Source: Novosphingobium sp.
GTDB taxonomy: Bacteria; Pseudomonadota; Alphaproteobacteria; Sphingomonadales; Sphingomonadaceae
Direction: 5' to 3'
DNA: 64,000 nucleotides
Assembly: GCF_027486195.1 (NCBI RefSeq)
Contig: NZ_JAIXPP010000086.1
Span: 1 to 64,000, forward strand
In this document: positions 1 through 8,479 of the stretch, in pieces
How the letters are laid out: every line of letters begins with the position of its first letter
How positions within the stretch are numbered: position 1 is the first letter of the stretch
Notes under the pieces: model-generated
Told to the model about the DNA's origin: nothing
The model's input: the letters and a program-made list of their open reading frames with translations, nothing else
Database searches by the model: none
Position numbers and translations under genes: made by a program

Positions 1-1
1 A

Positions 2-103
2 ACCGTCAGCGGGTTGTGGGACCTGATCGGCAGGCTCGTCGACATCTTCCAGCCAGACGAATGCGCCAACTACTTCAAATCATGCGGCTATGAACCGGAA
101 TGA
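2..103 (+). pseudogene. IS630-family transposase, C-terminal fragment
   Basis: The window opens inside a reading frame that ends ECANYFKSCGYEPE-stop, the usual C-terminus of IS630-family DDE transposases in Alphaproteobacteria. Only 33 residues are visible. The start lies left of the window, so whether the gene is whole cannot be told. It abuts an IS3 fragment directly, which suggests that this IS630 element inserted into, or recombined with, the IS3 copy. Confidence 0.6.
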
Positions 104-488
104 ACGGAAACCGCTCTAACGTGGCAAAGACGTCGTCCAGACCCTCGAGGTGACCTGCGCCATGGTTGGCTATCCGAAGACGATCCGGGTCGACCAGGGC
201 TCCGAGTTCATCAGCCGCGACCTGGACCTGTGGGCCTATGCCAACGACGTCACGCTGGACTTCTCCCGGCCCGGCAAGCCGACAGACAATGCCTACATCG
301 AAGCGTTCAACGGGCGGTTCCGGGCGGAGTGCCTGAACACACACTGGTTCCTGACGTTTGCAGATGCCCGCGAAAAGTTGGAGGAGTGGCGCAGATACTA
401 CAACGAGGATCGGCCGCATGGTTCCATCGGCAACAAGCCCCCGATCACGCTGGTAAATCCCGGTGGCGCACCCAGCCCGTCACCGTGA
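104..488 (+). pseudogene. IS3-family transposase (OrfB), truncated N-terminus
   Basis: This is the C-terminal half of an IS3-family integrase-core transposase. Visible motifs are [12 protein letters not shown] (second catalytic Asp region), [20 protein letters not shown] (region with the catalytic Glu) and a terminal [15 protein letters not shown]. Frame continuity starts near 104, just after the IS630 stop codon, and the N-terminal half with the first catalytic Asp is missing. The element is therefore broken at its 5' side and cannot encode an active transposase by itself. Confidence 0.8.
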
Positions 489-489
489 T

Positions 490-640
490 CAAGGCCGGGA
501 AACTCTAACCCCGGGTGGTCCTGAGAATGGTGTAGGATCAGCAAGGCGGAAAACTCTAGACCGGAACGGTCCAAGGTTGGGCAGTAGTGTAGAAGGAGCC
601 GGACTCTACCTCTGAATGGTAACAATCAGGGGCGCACGTC
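490..640. repeat. Three imperfect tandem copies of an IS-end-like motif
   Basis: Three stretches share the pattern (G/C)GAAA/ACTCTA followed by a CC-rich segment and TGGTCC or TGGTAA. They begin near 498, 550 and 602, directly downstream of the IS3 transposase stop. They look like repeated right-end remnants of IS3-type elements. No open reading frame in 489-735 is convincing. Confidence 0.35.
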
Positions 641-735
641 ATCTGGTCCGACCGCCTCGACCTCGATGCCGAAAGCCACCTGCCGCTGCACACAAAACTG
701 CAACTGTGTATCTGTGTCCGAATAATGCACAGGGG

Positions 736-882
736 CCTATCCGAATAATTCAGCGCGGAAACCACCGTCGCGCGAAACGCCTCGAAATCAACAACCCGCG
801 CCAGCACTTCCAGCGAATCGCCATCCGCCGACAACATCATCTTGTGGTCCGATAAGCCGAAAAGCCCCGATTGCCGCATCAT
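736..882 (-). pseudogene. IS5-family transposase, N-terminal fragment
   Basis: The 49 residues starting MMRQSGLFGLSDH and continuing LEVLARVVDFEAFR match the well-known N-terminus of IS5-family transposases (GLFGLSD, GDPLEVLARVVDFEAFR). Similarity stops after LNYSDR and the frame runs into unrelated sequence, so the gene is truncated after about one tenth of its usual length. It marks another insertion scar on the left flank of the alk island. Confidence 0.7.
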
Positions 883-948
883 TCGATACCATGATACGGA
901 GCGATTGAATCATCCGTCAGCCAATTGGCGAGCGTTGAATAGAAATGT

Positions 949-3588
949 TCATTTGTGAAAAAGTTTCATACTATCTGCTAATAATATCGCCTGGACGCGA
1001 TTTTTAACTCCAAACTTGGAAAATATGTTGTGGACATGCCATTTAACTGTGTCTTCGCTAATTCTGTGTTTTAGGGCGATCTCGCGATTTGAAAGACCTT
1101 CTTTGATCTTCTGGAGAATTGCCAATTCCTTTCTCGTAAGGATAGCATTTTTGATTTCTTTTGATGTGAAGGCAGGATAATCATTTAACTCGATGCGGTG
1201 GCTGCCAAAATCCTGATCGCCTGGCAGGAGATCGAGCAGCGGTATCGAGCTTGGTCCTAAAAATTCCAGATATTGACGCTCGTCAAGCAACGTTCGAAAA
1301 CATCCCTTTCGTGCGGCGATATCGATGGCATCCGCTACGCGTTGCTCGGCAACCGCCAACCTTTCTGTTGCCGCATTGGCGCCTGCGAGGCACATCAGAG
1401 CTGAAATTTCCAGCCTGTTCGATTGGCTGCGACGCGCGTGATCCAACGTGGCGCTCGCTAACCGGCTCGACAGATGATGCTTCCCTTTTCGCGCTGCGAT
1501 ACGAGCTTCCGCGAGCGACCTCATGGCGCGTAAACATGGGCCGTGTGATGTCTGAAAAACAGGCTCGCTTTGCGCCGGCAAGATCGCAATGGCCTCGTCG
1601 GGGCCATCCAGGACCAGTAGATTGGCCAGGGCAAGACGCGCGAGCACATCAAGACGCGGGAAGGTGCATTCCCTTGCGATCAGGCGCGCTTCCCAAAGGA
1701 GTTCGCTGGCGACTCTCCGGTCGCCTTCGCGATTGGCGATGGCTGCCGCAGTACGAAAGGCCGAAAAGAGGAAATCGACCACGCCGTGTTGACGTACGAA
1801 ATCCAGAATATTATCAACCCGCGAAGCGATACCGTCAAGTTGGTTCGTCTCGTATCGTAGTTCAAGCTCCAGTATTTCCAGGAGATTGGCAGAGAACGGT
1901 GTGGCATTGATCTGGGCTATGTTGTCGTTTCGCGCACATCTAAGGCGCTCGGCGGCGCCTTGCATATTGCCCCGCGAAATGTCGCTGTAGATTATCGCGC
2001 TGTGAAGCCAGCCGAGCGCATACCGATGGTCGGCGACGATGTTGACGGCGGATGCTTCAATACTCAATTTTTCCAGGTCGTCAAACCGCCGTTCGCTGGC
2101 CGCAATAAAACACAGGCATGTGAGGATTGCCCCCCTGGAGACGAGATCAGCATCACCATTCAACTTTATCCATAACTCGCATTGCCGTCTGCTTTCGGCA
2201 AGATTGTCCGCGGTTGCTTCGCCGATCGCGGCGACGAGATCGCACCACCACTTCGTCCGCCGCCGGGCCGTTTCGTCGGAAAGGCCGGCGCTGAGGGCGC
2301 GAAGTTCCGTCAGCAGCGCGGCCGCCTGTTTCTGGTCGTGACTGAAAATCTGCGCCCAGGCCGATCCGACAATGATCGTTGGGTCAGAGACAGCCTCGGA
2401 GAAGCTGCGCCGCCATAACTGGATCTGATCCACCTCGCCTTGGCGCAACGCGATGTCTATCATGCTCGTTGACGCGACCTCGGCCGCAGCGTCCAAATCG
2501 CCCGCTCGCAGATAGAGGCTGATACTTTCGCGACTATGACCGCTTGCCCGCTGCCATTGAGCAGCCCGGGCGAACAGTTCCGATTTCAGGCCGTGAAGCT
2601 CTACCGCAAACCTGTGCTCGAGAAATTCGCGGAGCAGCGGGTGAAATTCATAACATAACTGTGTTCGGTCCTGTGGGGTAAGCAGCATGCGTTCGGCGGA
2701 GAGCTTTTCGATGAAGTAGGCCCCATCGCCCCTGTTGAAAACATGGTTGAAGTAGTCGGCGGAGATCACCCCAAGGATCGAGGCGCGGATGCAGAACTCC
2801 CGCACATCACTCGGGAGACTGGCGAGTATGGCGCTGCGAAAATATCGATCCAGATCGCTATCGCGACCGGTAACACGATCGACGACCAGACGTCCCGCAG
2901 TTGCATGATTCGTTGAAGCGGCCTGTAACAAAAGGCATAGTGGTTCCGCCCAGCCTAGTGTTCGTTTCCAGAGCAAATGGATGTCCGGTTCCGAGATGAG
3001 AATTCCGGGCTCGCCACGCGCGACTGCATTCGCTTCGACAAGCGAGAAGGCGAGCGCATCCGTCCCGACTTCCCGGAGCTGTCGCCGGGCGGCGATGCGC
3101 GCAAAGCCGATGCCCGCAGTCGTTGCTGCCACGATCTCGACGTCAGCCGGCGCAGTCAGCATGAAGTCCTCGATCTCGTCCGTCAAATCCGGATGAAACC
3201 CGATGTCGTCAAAACAGAGGAGAATAATCGATTTCGTTTGATCAATGAGTTCCTGCAACCAGGCGGCGAGAGCGTGGAGCGTCTGAGGAACGGCGCCCGG
3301 AAGCGGTGGAGGGTCATTCCCGGTGGCGCGGTATGCTGCGACTATCTGCGCATGGATGCGCTCTGCGAGCAGACGGGGATTATAATCGCATTCCTTGGCG
3401 GACGTCCAGGCCACATAGGCCCCGCCTTGACGGCGATTGGCCCAGAACTGGGCCATCGCGACACTCTTTCCATAGCCAGAAGGCGCGCGAAGGAGGTGGC
3501 GGCGTCTAGCTTCATCAGCCATGAACAGGCGCGGGCGCGGAAGGCATCCAGACGCGAGCCTCGCTACCCGTTCATTGACACCATCCAT
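949..3588 (-). CDS. alkS: AlkS-like LuxR/MalT-family transcriptional activator
   Basis: This 879-residue regulator is nearly the length of GPo1 AlkS (about 882). It has an N-terminal ATP-binding domain with a Walker A motif APSGYGKS at residues 35-42, a long TPR-like helical middle, and a C-terminal LuxR helix-turn-helix (about 815-875; LTRKELAILQKIKEGLSNREIA and TVKWHVHNIFSKFGVKNR). This is the STAND/MalT architecture. AlkS in Pseudomonas senses medium-chain alkanes and activates the alkB operon. Here the gene is on the minus strand, downstream of and codirectional with alkT (161-bp gap), divergent from alkBGHJL. The start MDGVNERVARL gives the expected length. The alkane-sensor assignment rests on architecture plus the adjoining alk genes. 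Confidence 0.88.
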   Translation of the reverse strand: MDGVNERVARLASGCLPRPRLFMADEARRRHLLRAPSGYGKSVAMAQFWANRRQGGAYVAWTSAKECDYNPRLLAERIHAQIVAAYRATGNDPPPLPGAVPQTLHALAAWLQELIDQTKSIILLCFDDIGFHPDLTDEIEDFMLTAPADVEIVAATTAGIGFARIAARRQLREVGTDALAFSLVEANAVARGEPGILISEPDIHLLWKRTLGWAEPLCLLLQAASTNHATAGRLVVDRVTGRDSDLDRYFRSAILASLPSDVREFCIRASILGVISADYFNHVFNRGDGAYFIEKLSAERMLLTPQDRTQLCYEFHPLLREFLEHRFAVELHGLKSELFARAAQWQRASGHSRESISLYLRAGDLDAAAEVASTSMIDIALRQGEVDQIQLWRRSFSEAVSDPTIIVGSAWAQIFSHDQKQAAALLTELRALSAGLSDETARRRTKWWCDLVAAIGEATADNLAESRRQCELWIKLNGDADLVSRGAILTCLCFIAASERRFDDLEKLSIEASAVNIVADHRYALGWLHSAIIYSDISRGNMQGAAERLRCARNDNIAQINATPFSANLLEILELELRYETNQLDGIASRVDNILDFVRQHGVVDFLFSAFRTAAAIANREGDRRVASELLWEARLIARECTFPRLDVLARLALANLLVLDGPDEAIAILPAQSEPVFQTSHGPCLRAMRSLAEARIAARKGKHHLSSRLASATLDHARRSQSNRLEISALMCLAGANAATERLAVAEQRVADAIDIAARKGCFRTLLDERQYLEFLGPSSIPLLDLLPGDQDFGSHRIELNDYPAFTSKEIKNAILTRKELAILQKIKEGLSNREIALKHRISEDTVKWHVHNIFSKFGVKNRVQAILLADSMKLFHK

Positions 3589-3749
3589 GATCGTCGAACT
3601 TCCTCTCCTGCTCTAGCCTGCCTTTTCCGTCGGCTCTCAGCGGCACAACCGAACTCCTATATTACAGAGATTGTCATTCCTGCCAAACCCAGCCGGAACG
3701 CTGGTGACCATTCCCCCGCAACGCCTCCGCCGGCGATGTGCAAGGCGGG

Positions 3750-4979
3750 TCAGATGACGGCCTCCTTCAAAGGGATGGCGGGATTGCTCAGCTTGCTAGG
3801 GTCGATATTCGTGCGCGCGCTGATGAATTGCTTACCAACCAGGAAATCCTGTGGCGAATTGATCGCTTCGACGCACTGGATCCGATCGCCCTTCAAATGG
3901 AAAATCGCAAAGCCTGCGGCACACGGGGTGCCTCGCAGAAGGACATTGTCGACATCGGTCGCCTGGCCGGCGATCTGCAGTTTCATGTCATATTGGTCGG
4001 ACCACTGCCAGGGGACTTCGTGGGTCGACGAGGGGCCGCCGACAATGGCGTTGGCGGCCTGTCTGGCTTGTTCGAGTGCATTGGGCACGCTCTCGAGACG
4101 AGCGACGTGGGCGTAGTGGGGGATGGGGCGACGGGCGACGTCGCCGATGGCGAAGATGGCGGGATCGGATGTGCGCGCTTCAAGATCGACGAAAATGCCG
4201 GCGCCTGTATTCAGCCCGGCATCCCGCGCGATTTCATCATTGGGAACGGCGCCGACGCCGACGAGGACGGCATCGCACGCGATCGTTCGACCATCGTCGA
4301 GACGCACACCGCTTACACGCCCATCATGACCTTCGAACCCCGACACGGTGACACCCAGTTCGAAGTGGACGCCCTGTTTCGCATGGTATTCGTGAAAGAA
4401 GGTGGAAAGTTCTGGGCAGGCTACGCGGGCGAGCAGCCGCAGGTCGCGCTCAATCACCGTTACTTCCGCTTCAAGCGCTCGTGCGGACGCGGCCACCTCC
4501 AGGCCGATGTAGCCGCCGCCGACTATGGCAAGGCGCCGGCCGGCTCGCAGGGCGTTTTTGAGTCGTTCCGCGTCGCCCGCCGTTCTCAATTCCATAACCC
4601 CGTCTAGGTCCGACCCCTCTACCTGCAGCTTGATCGGGCGAGCGCCCGTCGCGATGATGAGATAGTCATATTGCAGAACCTCGCCGGTCGAGAGTGTCAC
4701 CGTCCTGGATTGGCGTTCCAGCTTGTCCGCCCGAATACCCAGGCGCAGGCCGATCTGGGATGCTTCGTAGAACCCGGCCGGTTTCAGGAGTGTCGGAGCT
4801 TTACCCGGTTCGGCCCGGAGCGAAGCCTTGGAAAGCGGCGGACGATGGTAGGGAAGGAGGGATTCTTCACCAACGAGCGTTATCAGCCCCTCGAATCCAA
4901 GCTGGCGAAGGATGGCTGCCGCCGTTCCGCCCGCGTGGCCCGCCCCCAGAATCACGACATGTTCATCCGCTCGGCCCAT
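3750..4979 (-). CDS. alkT: Rubredoxin reductase AlkT (FAD/NADH oxidoreductase)
   Basis: This is a 409-residue class I pyridine nucleotide-disulphide-type oxidoreductase. It has an N-terminal FAD dinucleotide fold (VVILGAGHAGGTAAAILR), PYHRPPLSK, ATGARPIKL, a second nucleotide fold for NADH (LAIVGGGYIGLEVAASA) and the FAD-contacting FAIGDVARR. It passes electrons from NADH to the rubredoxin AlkG, which feeds the AlkB hydroxylase. The reading frame is open 73 codons further upstream, but ATG 4979 follows a strong AGGAGAGAG site, begins right before the FAD fold and leaves the alkT-alkB intergenic region free, so it was chosen. alkB lies divergently about 205 bp away. Confidence 0.92.
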   Translation of the reverse strand: MGRADEHVVILGAGHAGGTAAAILRQLGFEGLITLVGEESLLPYHRPPLSKASLRAEPGKAPTLLKPAGFYEASQIGLRLGIRADKLERQSRTVTLSTGEVLQYDYLIIATGARPIKLQVEGSDLDGVMELRTAGDAERLKNALRAGRRLAIVGGGYIGLEVAASARALEAEVTVIERDLRLLARVACPELSTFFHEYHAKQGVHFELGVTVSGFEGHDGRVSGVRLDDGRTIACDAVLVGVGAVPNDEIARDAGLNTGAGIFVDLEARTSDPAIFAIGDVARRPIPHYAHVARLESVPNALEQARQAANAIVGGPSSTHEVPWQWSDQYDMKLQIAGQATDVDNVLLRGTPCAAGFAIFHLKGDRIQCVEAINSPQDFLVGKQFISARTNIDPSKLSNPAIPLKEAVI

Positions 4980-5070
4980 AGATGCTCTCTCCTGAAACGC
5001 TGTGGTTTGACCGGCAGGGCGATCATTCTGATCTTCAGGCTCATTCGATAGAAAATTCGGATAGGGATAA

Positions 5071-5090
5071 AACCCCACTTTAGTTGGGTT
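5071..5090. promoter_or_regulatory. Imperfect 20-bp dyad in the alkT-alkB divergent promoter region
   Basis: AACCC at 5071-5075 and GGGTT at 5086-5090 flank an inner ACT/AGT pair, giving an inverted repeat with 16 of 20 bases paired. It lies about 95 bp before alkB and 92 bp before alkT, where an activator or repressor could act on both. Binding by AlkS is inference; MalT-family regulators often use non-symmetric sites. Confidence 0.35.
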
Positions 5091-5184
5091 GTTCCACGAG
5101 ATGAAGTAGCCAAGAATACAAAGCGGCACGACTTGCCCAAAGTTAGAGACGCAGGAAGTGCGTGCGCATCGAGAGGAAATGTCC

Positions 5185-6381
5185 ATGAGCACAACCATTT
5201 TGAGTGACGGCGCGCCTGATCGCTATGTCGACAGGAAGCGTTATCTTTGGGTATTGTCGGTCGTTTGGCCGGCAGCACCGCTAATCGGGCTTTATCTCGT
5301 CCACCTGACGGGATGGAGCATCTTCTACGCATTCACTCTGTTCGTCTGGTACGGCGCAATCCCGGTCTTCGACGTCCTCTTCGGCAAGGATCCGAACAAT
5401 CCTCCCGAAGCGGCAGTTGCCCGCCTCGAGGCAGACCGCTATTATCGAGTTCTCACTTGGCTTACCGTTCCGGTGCACTATGCTTCGCTGATCGGCTGTG
5501 CATGGTGGATCACGACGCAGCCGATCGCGTGGTGGGAGGTAGTGGCTCTCGCTTTCTCCCTGGGGATCGTCAACGGGCTGGCGCTGAATACTGGCCACGA
5601 ACTCGGGCACAAGAAGGAACCCTTCGACCGCTGGATGGCCAAGATCGTTCTCGCCGTGGTTGGCTATGGGCACTTCTTCATCGAGCACAACAAGGGCCAT
5701 CATCGCGACGTAGCGACTCCCGAAGACCCCGCCACTTCTCGCATGGGCGAGAGCATTTACAAATTTTCGCTCCGCGAAATTCCGGGCGCGTTCCTGCGCG
5801 CGTGGAATCTTGAAAAAGTGCGGCTGGAACGTGTCGGAAAGGGTGTCTGGAGCCTCGACAATGAGATCATCCCCCCGCTAATGATTACCTTGGCAGTCTA
5901 CACCGCGCTTGTTCTGGCTCTCGGTCCCAATCCGAAGTTGCTGGTGTTCCTGCCCATTCAGGTCGCCTTCGGCTGGTGGCAGCTCACCAGCGCGAACTAT
6001 ATCGAGCATTACGGACTGCTGCGCCAGAAGATGGCGGACGGACGGTACGAGCGCGCTCAGCCGCGTCACTCGTGGAACAGCAATCACATCGCGTCGAATC
6101 TCATCCTCTTCCACCTTCAGCGGCACTCCGATCACCATGCTCATCCGACGCGCAGCTATCAGTCGCTGCGCGACTTCAAGGGCCTGCCGGAACTGCCCAC
6201 GGGATATCCGGGCATGTTCTTCATGGCGATGATCCCGCCGATATTCCGGTCAGTAATGGATCCTCGCGTTGTCAAATGGGCCAATGGCGATATCGACAAG
6301 ATCCAGATTGATCCGGCGCGCAGAAAGCGAATCGCCCGCAAATACGGTGCATCGCAGGGTAGCCGGCTTCCCGTAACATAA
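5185..6381 (+). CDS. alkB: Alkane 1-monooxygenase AlkB
   Basis: This is an integral-membrane non-haem di-iron hydroxylase that converts n-alkanes to 1-alkanols using electrons from AlkT and AlkG. It has 398 residues with all the histidine boxes: NTGHELGH (136-142), EHNKGHH (167-173), NYIEHYGL (271-278) and LQRHSDHH (311-318), plus several hydrophobic spans in the first 130 residues and at 232-265. The chosen ATG follows GAGAGGAAA with 5-base spacing. With it the protein lines up without gaps with GPo1 AlkB over the first 60 residues, and Trp55 falls at the same position. In GPo1 the bulky Trp55 is known to limit chain length to medium alkanes, so a medium-chain substrate range is inferred. 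First gene of the plus-strand alk operon. Confidence 0.97.
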   Translation: MSTTILSDGAPDRYVDRKRYLWVLSVVWPAAPLIGLYLVHLTGWSIFYAFTLFVWYGAIPVFDVLFGKDPNNPPEAAVARLEADRYYRVLTWLTVPVHYASLIGCAWWITTQPIAWWEVVALAFSLGIVNGLALNTGHELGHKKEPFDRWMAKIVLAVVGYGHFFIEHNKGHHRDVATPEDPATSRMGESIYKFSLREIPGAFLRAWNLEKVRLERVGKGVWSLDNEIIPPLMITLAVYTALVLALGPNPKLLVFLPIQVAFGWWQLTSANYIEHYGLLRQKMADGRYERAQPRHSWNSNHIASNLILFHLQRHSDHHAHPTRSYQSLRDFKGLPELPTGYPGMFFMAMIPPIFRSVMDPRVVKWANGDIDKIQIDPARRKRIARKYGASQGSRLPVT

Positions 6382-6468
6382 GTTCATACCGCAGGCGATC
6401 TGACTCGACTCGATCGCCCTTCAGAAGGTCGGACGTTCCTCCCAGTAGCGATGCTGGATGCAAGACCT

Positions 6469-6499
6469 GGCGACGGCGCCCCAGGCGGCGTCGCCTTTT
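6469..6499 (+). terminator. GC-rich hairpin plus T-run between alkB and alkG (possible attenuator)
   Basis: Arms 6469-6480 and 6484-6495 pair over 12 bp with a single mismatch and a 3-base loop, and are followed directly by TTTT at 6496-6499. This has the form of a rho-independent terminator placed inside the alk operon, 88 bp after the alkB stop. Leaky termination would lower alkG-H-J-L expression relative to alkB. Confidence 0.6.
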
Positions 6500-6543
6500 C
6501 TCCGGAATTCGTCCACCGCTTAACGCAGGAAGAAAGCAGCGCG

Positions 6544-6921
6544 ATGACCGAATATAAATGCCCAGACTGCGGCTACATCTACGACGAAGCCAAGGGCAAC
6601 CCACATGAGGGCTTTGCACCCAACACGACATGGGCGCAAATTCCCGACGATTGGGCATGCCCTGACTGCGCCGTTCGCGACAAGGCGGACTTCATCCCTC
6701 TGCTGGCGCAGGGCGCGAGTGCGACGGCGATCGAGGCTTCAACAGACGCCGAACCGTTCGCGAAATGGCACTGCGTGACCTGCGGTCACATCTATGACGA
6801 GGCGGTCGGCGACCCGGCGACAGGTCTGCCGCCTGGAACCCGATGGTCCGATGTACCTGCGGATTGGTACTGCCCTGACTGCGGCGCGACGAAAGAAGAT
6901 TATGAGCGTCTCGACTTCTGA
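6544..6921 (+). CDS. alkG: Two-domain rubredoxin AlkG
   Basis: This is a 125-residue electron carrier between AlkT and AlkB, made of two rubredoxin domains. Domain 1 has iron-ligand cysteines 6, 9, 39 and 42 (CPDCGY, CPDCA); domain 2 has cysteines 77, 80, 110 and 113 (CVTCGH, CPDCG). The linker, about 25 residues, is shorter than in GPo1 AlkG (whole protein about 173 residues). The second half-site of domain 1 has Ala after the last cysteine where Gly is usual, so domain 2 is the likelier functional partner of AlkB. The frame is open 31 codons upstream, but the ATG chosen is preceded by AGGAAGAA and starts at the domain border. No separate alkF gene is present. Confidence 0.93.
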   Translation: MTEYKCPDCGYIYDEAKGNPHEGFAPNTTWAQIPDDWACPDCAVRDKADFIPLLAQGASATAIEASTDAEPFAKWHCVTCGHIYDEAVGDPATGLPPGTRWSDVPADWYCPDCGATKEDYERLDF

Positions 6922-6978
6922 TGGGCGCCGGGTGCCGCGCTGTGGCTCTGGTCGCTGCGTCAGCTTGAGGGGAACTCC

Positions 6979-8433
6979 ATGAATATCCAAGCATTCACGC
7001 GCGCCATTTCCGACTCGGGCGGCGGCATGAAGGAGGTTCAGTCCCTTTTTGCCTGTCAACGCGAGGCAGCCGAACGGGACAGAGCGCGGTTCGGCCTGCA
7101 GGAACGCCTGGATAGCCTGACGCGGCTGAAGAATGCGATCAAGCGGCGCGAAGGCGACATCATCAGGGCGCTAGATGCTGATTTCAGGAAGCCGGAACCT
7201 GAGGTGCGGCTGACCGAACTCTTCCCGGTCTATCAGGAGATATCCCACGCCCGGCGGAACCTGAAGTCCTGGTCGAAGCCGCACAGCGTTCGAGGCTCGC
7301 TCGGCATGTTCGGCACGACCGCGCAGGTTCGCTACCAACCCAGAGGCGTGTGTCTGATCATCGCGCCCTGGAACTATCCGGTCAATCTGACCTTTGGACC
7401 GTTGGTATCCGCCTTGGCCGCCGGTAATACGGTCATGCTCAAGCCGTCCGAGCTGACGCCGGCGACATCAGCCGTCATCCGGCAGATCGTGGAGGAAACC
7501 TTCCCGGCGAATCGGGTTGCCGTCTGCGAGGGCGACGCCTCGGTCTCGCAGGCACTGCTCGACCTGCCTTTCGACCACATTTTCTTCACCGGTAGCCCAC
7601 AGGTCGGCAAGATCGTGATGGCGGCAGCCGCAAAGCACCTGACCTCGGTGACACTCGAACTCGGCGGCAAATCCCCAACGATCGTCGATTCGACAGCCGA
7701 TATCGACGATGCAGCGCGCAAGATTGTCTGGGGGAAGTTCTCCAACAATGGCCAAACCTGCATCGCACCCGACCACATCTATGTCGCACGCGATCAGGCG
7801 AAGCCCCTGGTCGATGCCCTCCGCCGCGAAATCCGGGGCGTATACGGGGAGACGGAGCGCGATCAGAAATGCGGTGCGGATTACGGGCGGATCGTAAATT
7901 CTCGGCATTTCGATCGCCTCAGCGCGCTGCTAGACGATGCAACCTCGCGTGGCGCGCTGGTCCTCGAAGGCGGGGTCCGCGATCCGGATCAGAAATATCT
8001 CTCGCCAACGCTGATCGGGGGGACCGACCCCGAAATGGCAATTTCGCGGGAAGAAATTTTCGGGCCGATTCTGCCAGTGATCGAATATGACGATATCAGC
8101 CGCGTTATCGATACAATCAACACCGGCCCCAAGCCGCTCGCTCTTTATATCTTCAGCAAGCATGCCCCAGCTTGGGAATCAATCATCGAAAGGACCAGTT
8201 CCGGCGGTGTTTGTATCAACCAGAACGTCGTCCAGTACCTGCACCCCAATCTGCCGTTCGGAGGGGTCAACAACAGCGGTATCGGAAGCGCGCATGGCTT
8301 CCACGGCTTCAAGGCATTCTCGCACGAACGCGCAGTGTTGAGGGACAGGTTCTCTGTTTTGCGGCTTCTGTTTCCGCCCTACACGCCCGCCGTGAAGCGA
8401 TTGATCGATATTACGGTTCGCATTCTAGGCTGA
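6979..8433 (+). CDS. alkH: Aldehyde dehydrogenase AlkH
   Basis: This NAD(P)-dependent aldehyde dehydrogenase of 484 residues is close in length to GPo1 AlkH. Visible landmarks are APWNYPV (129-135), FTGSPQVGK (203-211), catalytic Glu227 in LELGGKSP and nucleophile Cys261 in [10 protein letters not shown]. The C-terminus ([22 protein letters not shown]) is hydrophobic and amphipathic, as in membrane-attached class 3 long-chain aldehyde dehydrogenases. It oxidises the alkanal from AlkJ to the fatty acid. GAGGGGAA precedes the ATG; Met17 is a weaker alternative start. It lies 57 bp after alkG and 46 bp before alkJ, so is probably cotranscribed with both. Confidence 0.93.
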   Translation: MNIQAFTRAISDSGGGMKEVQSLFACQREAAERDRARFGLQERLDSLTRLKNAIKRREGDIIRALDADFRKPEPEVRLTELFPVYQEISHARRNLKSWSKPHSVRGSLGMFGTTAQVRYQPRGVCLIIAPWNYPVNLTFGPLVSALAAGNTVMLKPSELTPATSAVIRQIVEETFPANRVAVCEGDASVSQALLDLPFDHIFFTGSPQVGKIVMAAAAKHLTSVTLELGGKSPTIVDSTADIDDAARKIVWGKFSNNGQTCIAPDHIYVARDQAKPLVDALRREIRGVYGETERDQKCGADYGRIVNSRHFDRLSALLDDATSRGALVLEGGVRDPDQKYLSPTLIGGTDPEMAISREEIFGPILPVIEYDDISRVIDTINTGPKPLALYIFSKHAPAWESIIERTSSGGVCINQNVVQYLHPNLPFGGVNNSGIGSAHGFHGFKAFSHERAVLRDRFSVLRLLFPPYTPAVKRLIDITVRILG

Positions 8434-8479
8434 GCGCCCAGACAGAGAGTGGTCTTGGCACTACAGATCGGAGACATGG

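Noticed and set aside
2977..4116. 379-codon plus-strand open frame
   Set aside because: It lies antisense across alkS and the end of alkT, has no recognisable domain, and arises from high-GC codon structure.
4980..5198. N-terminal extension of AlkT
   Set aside because: It would cross the divergent promoter region and the alkB start; the FAD fold begins right after ATG 4979.
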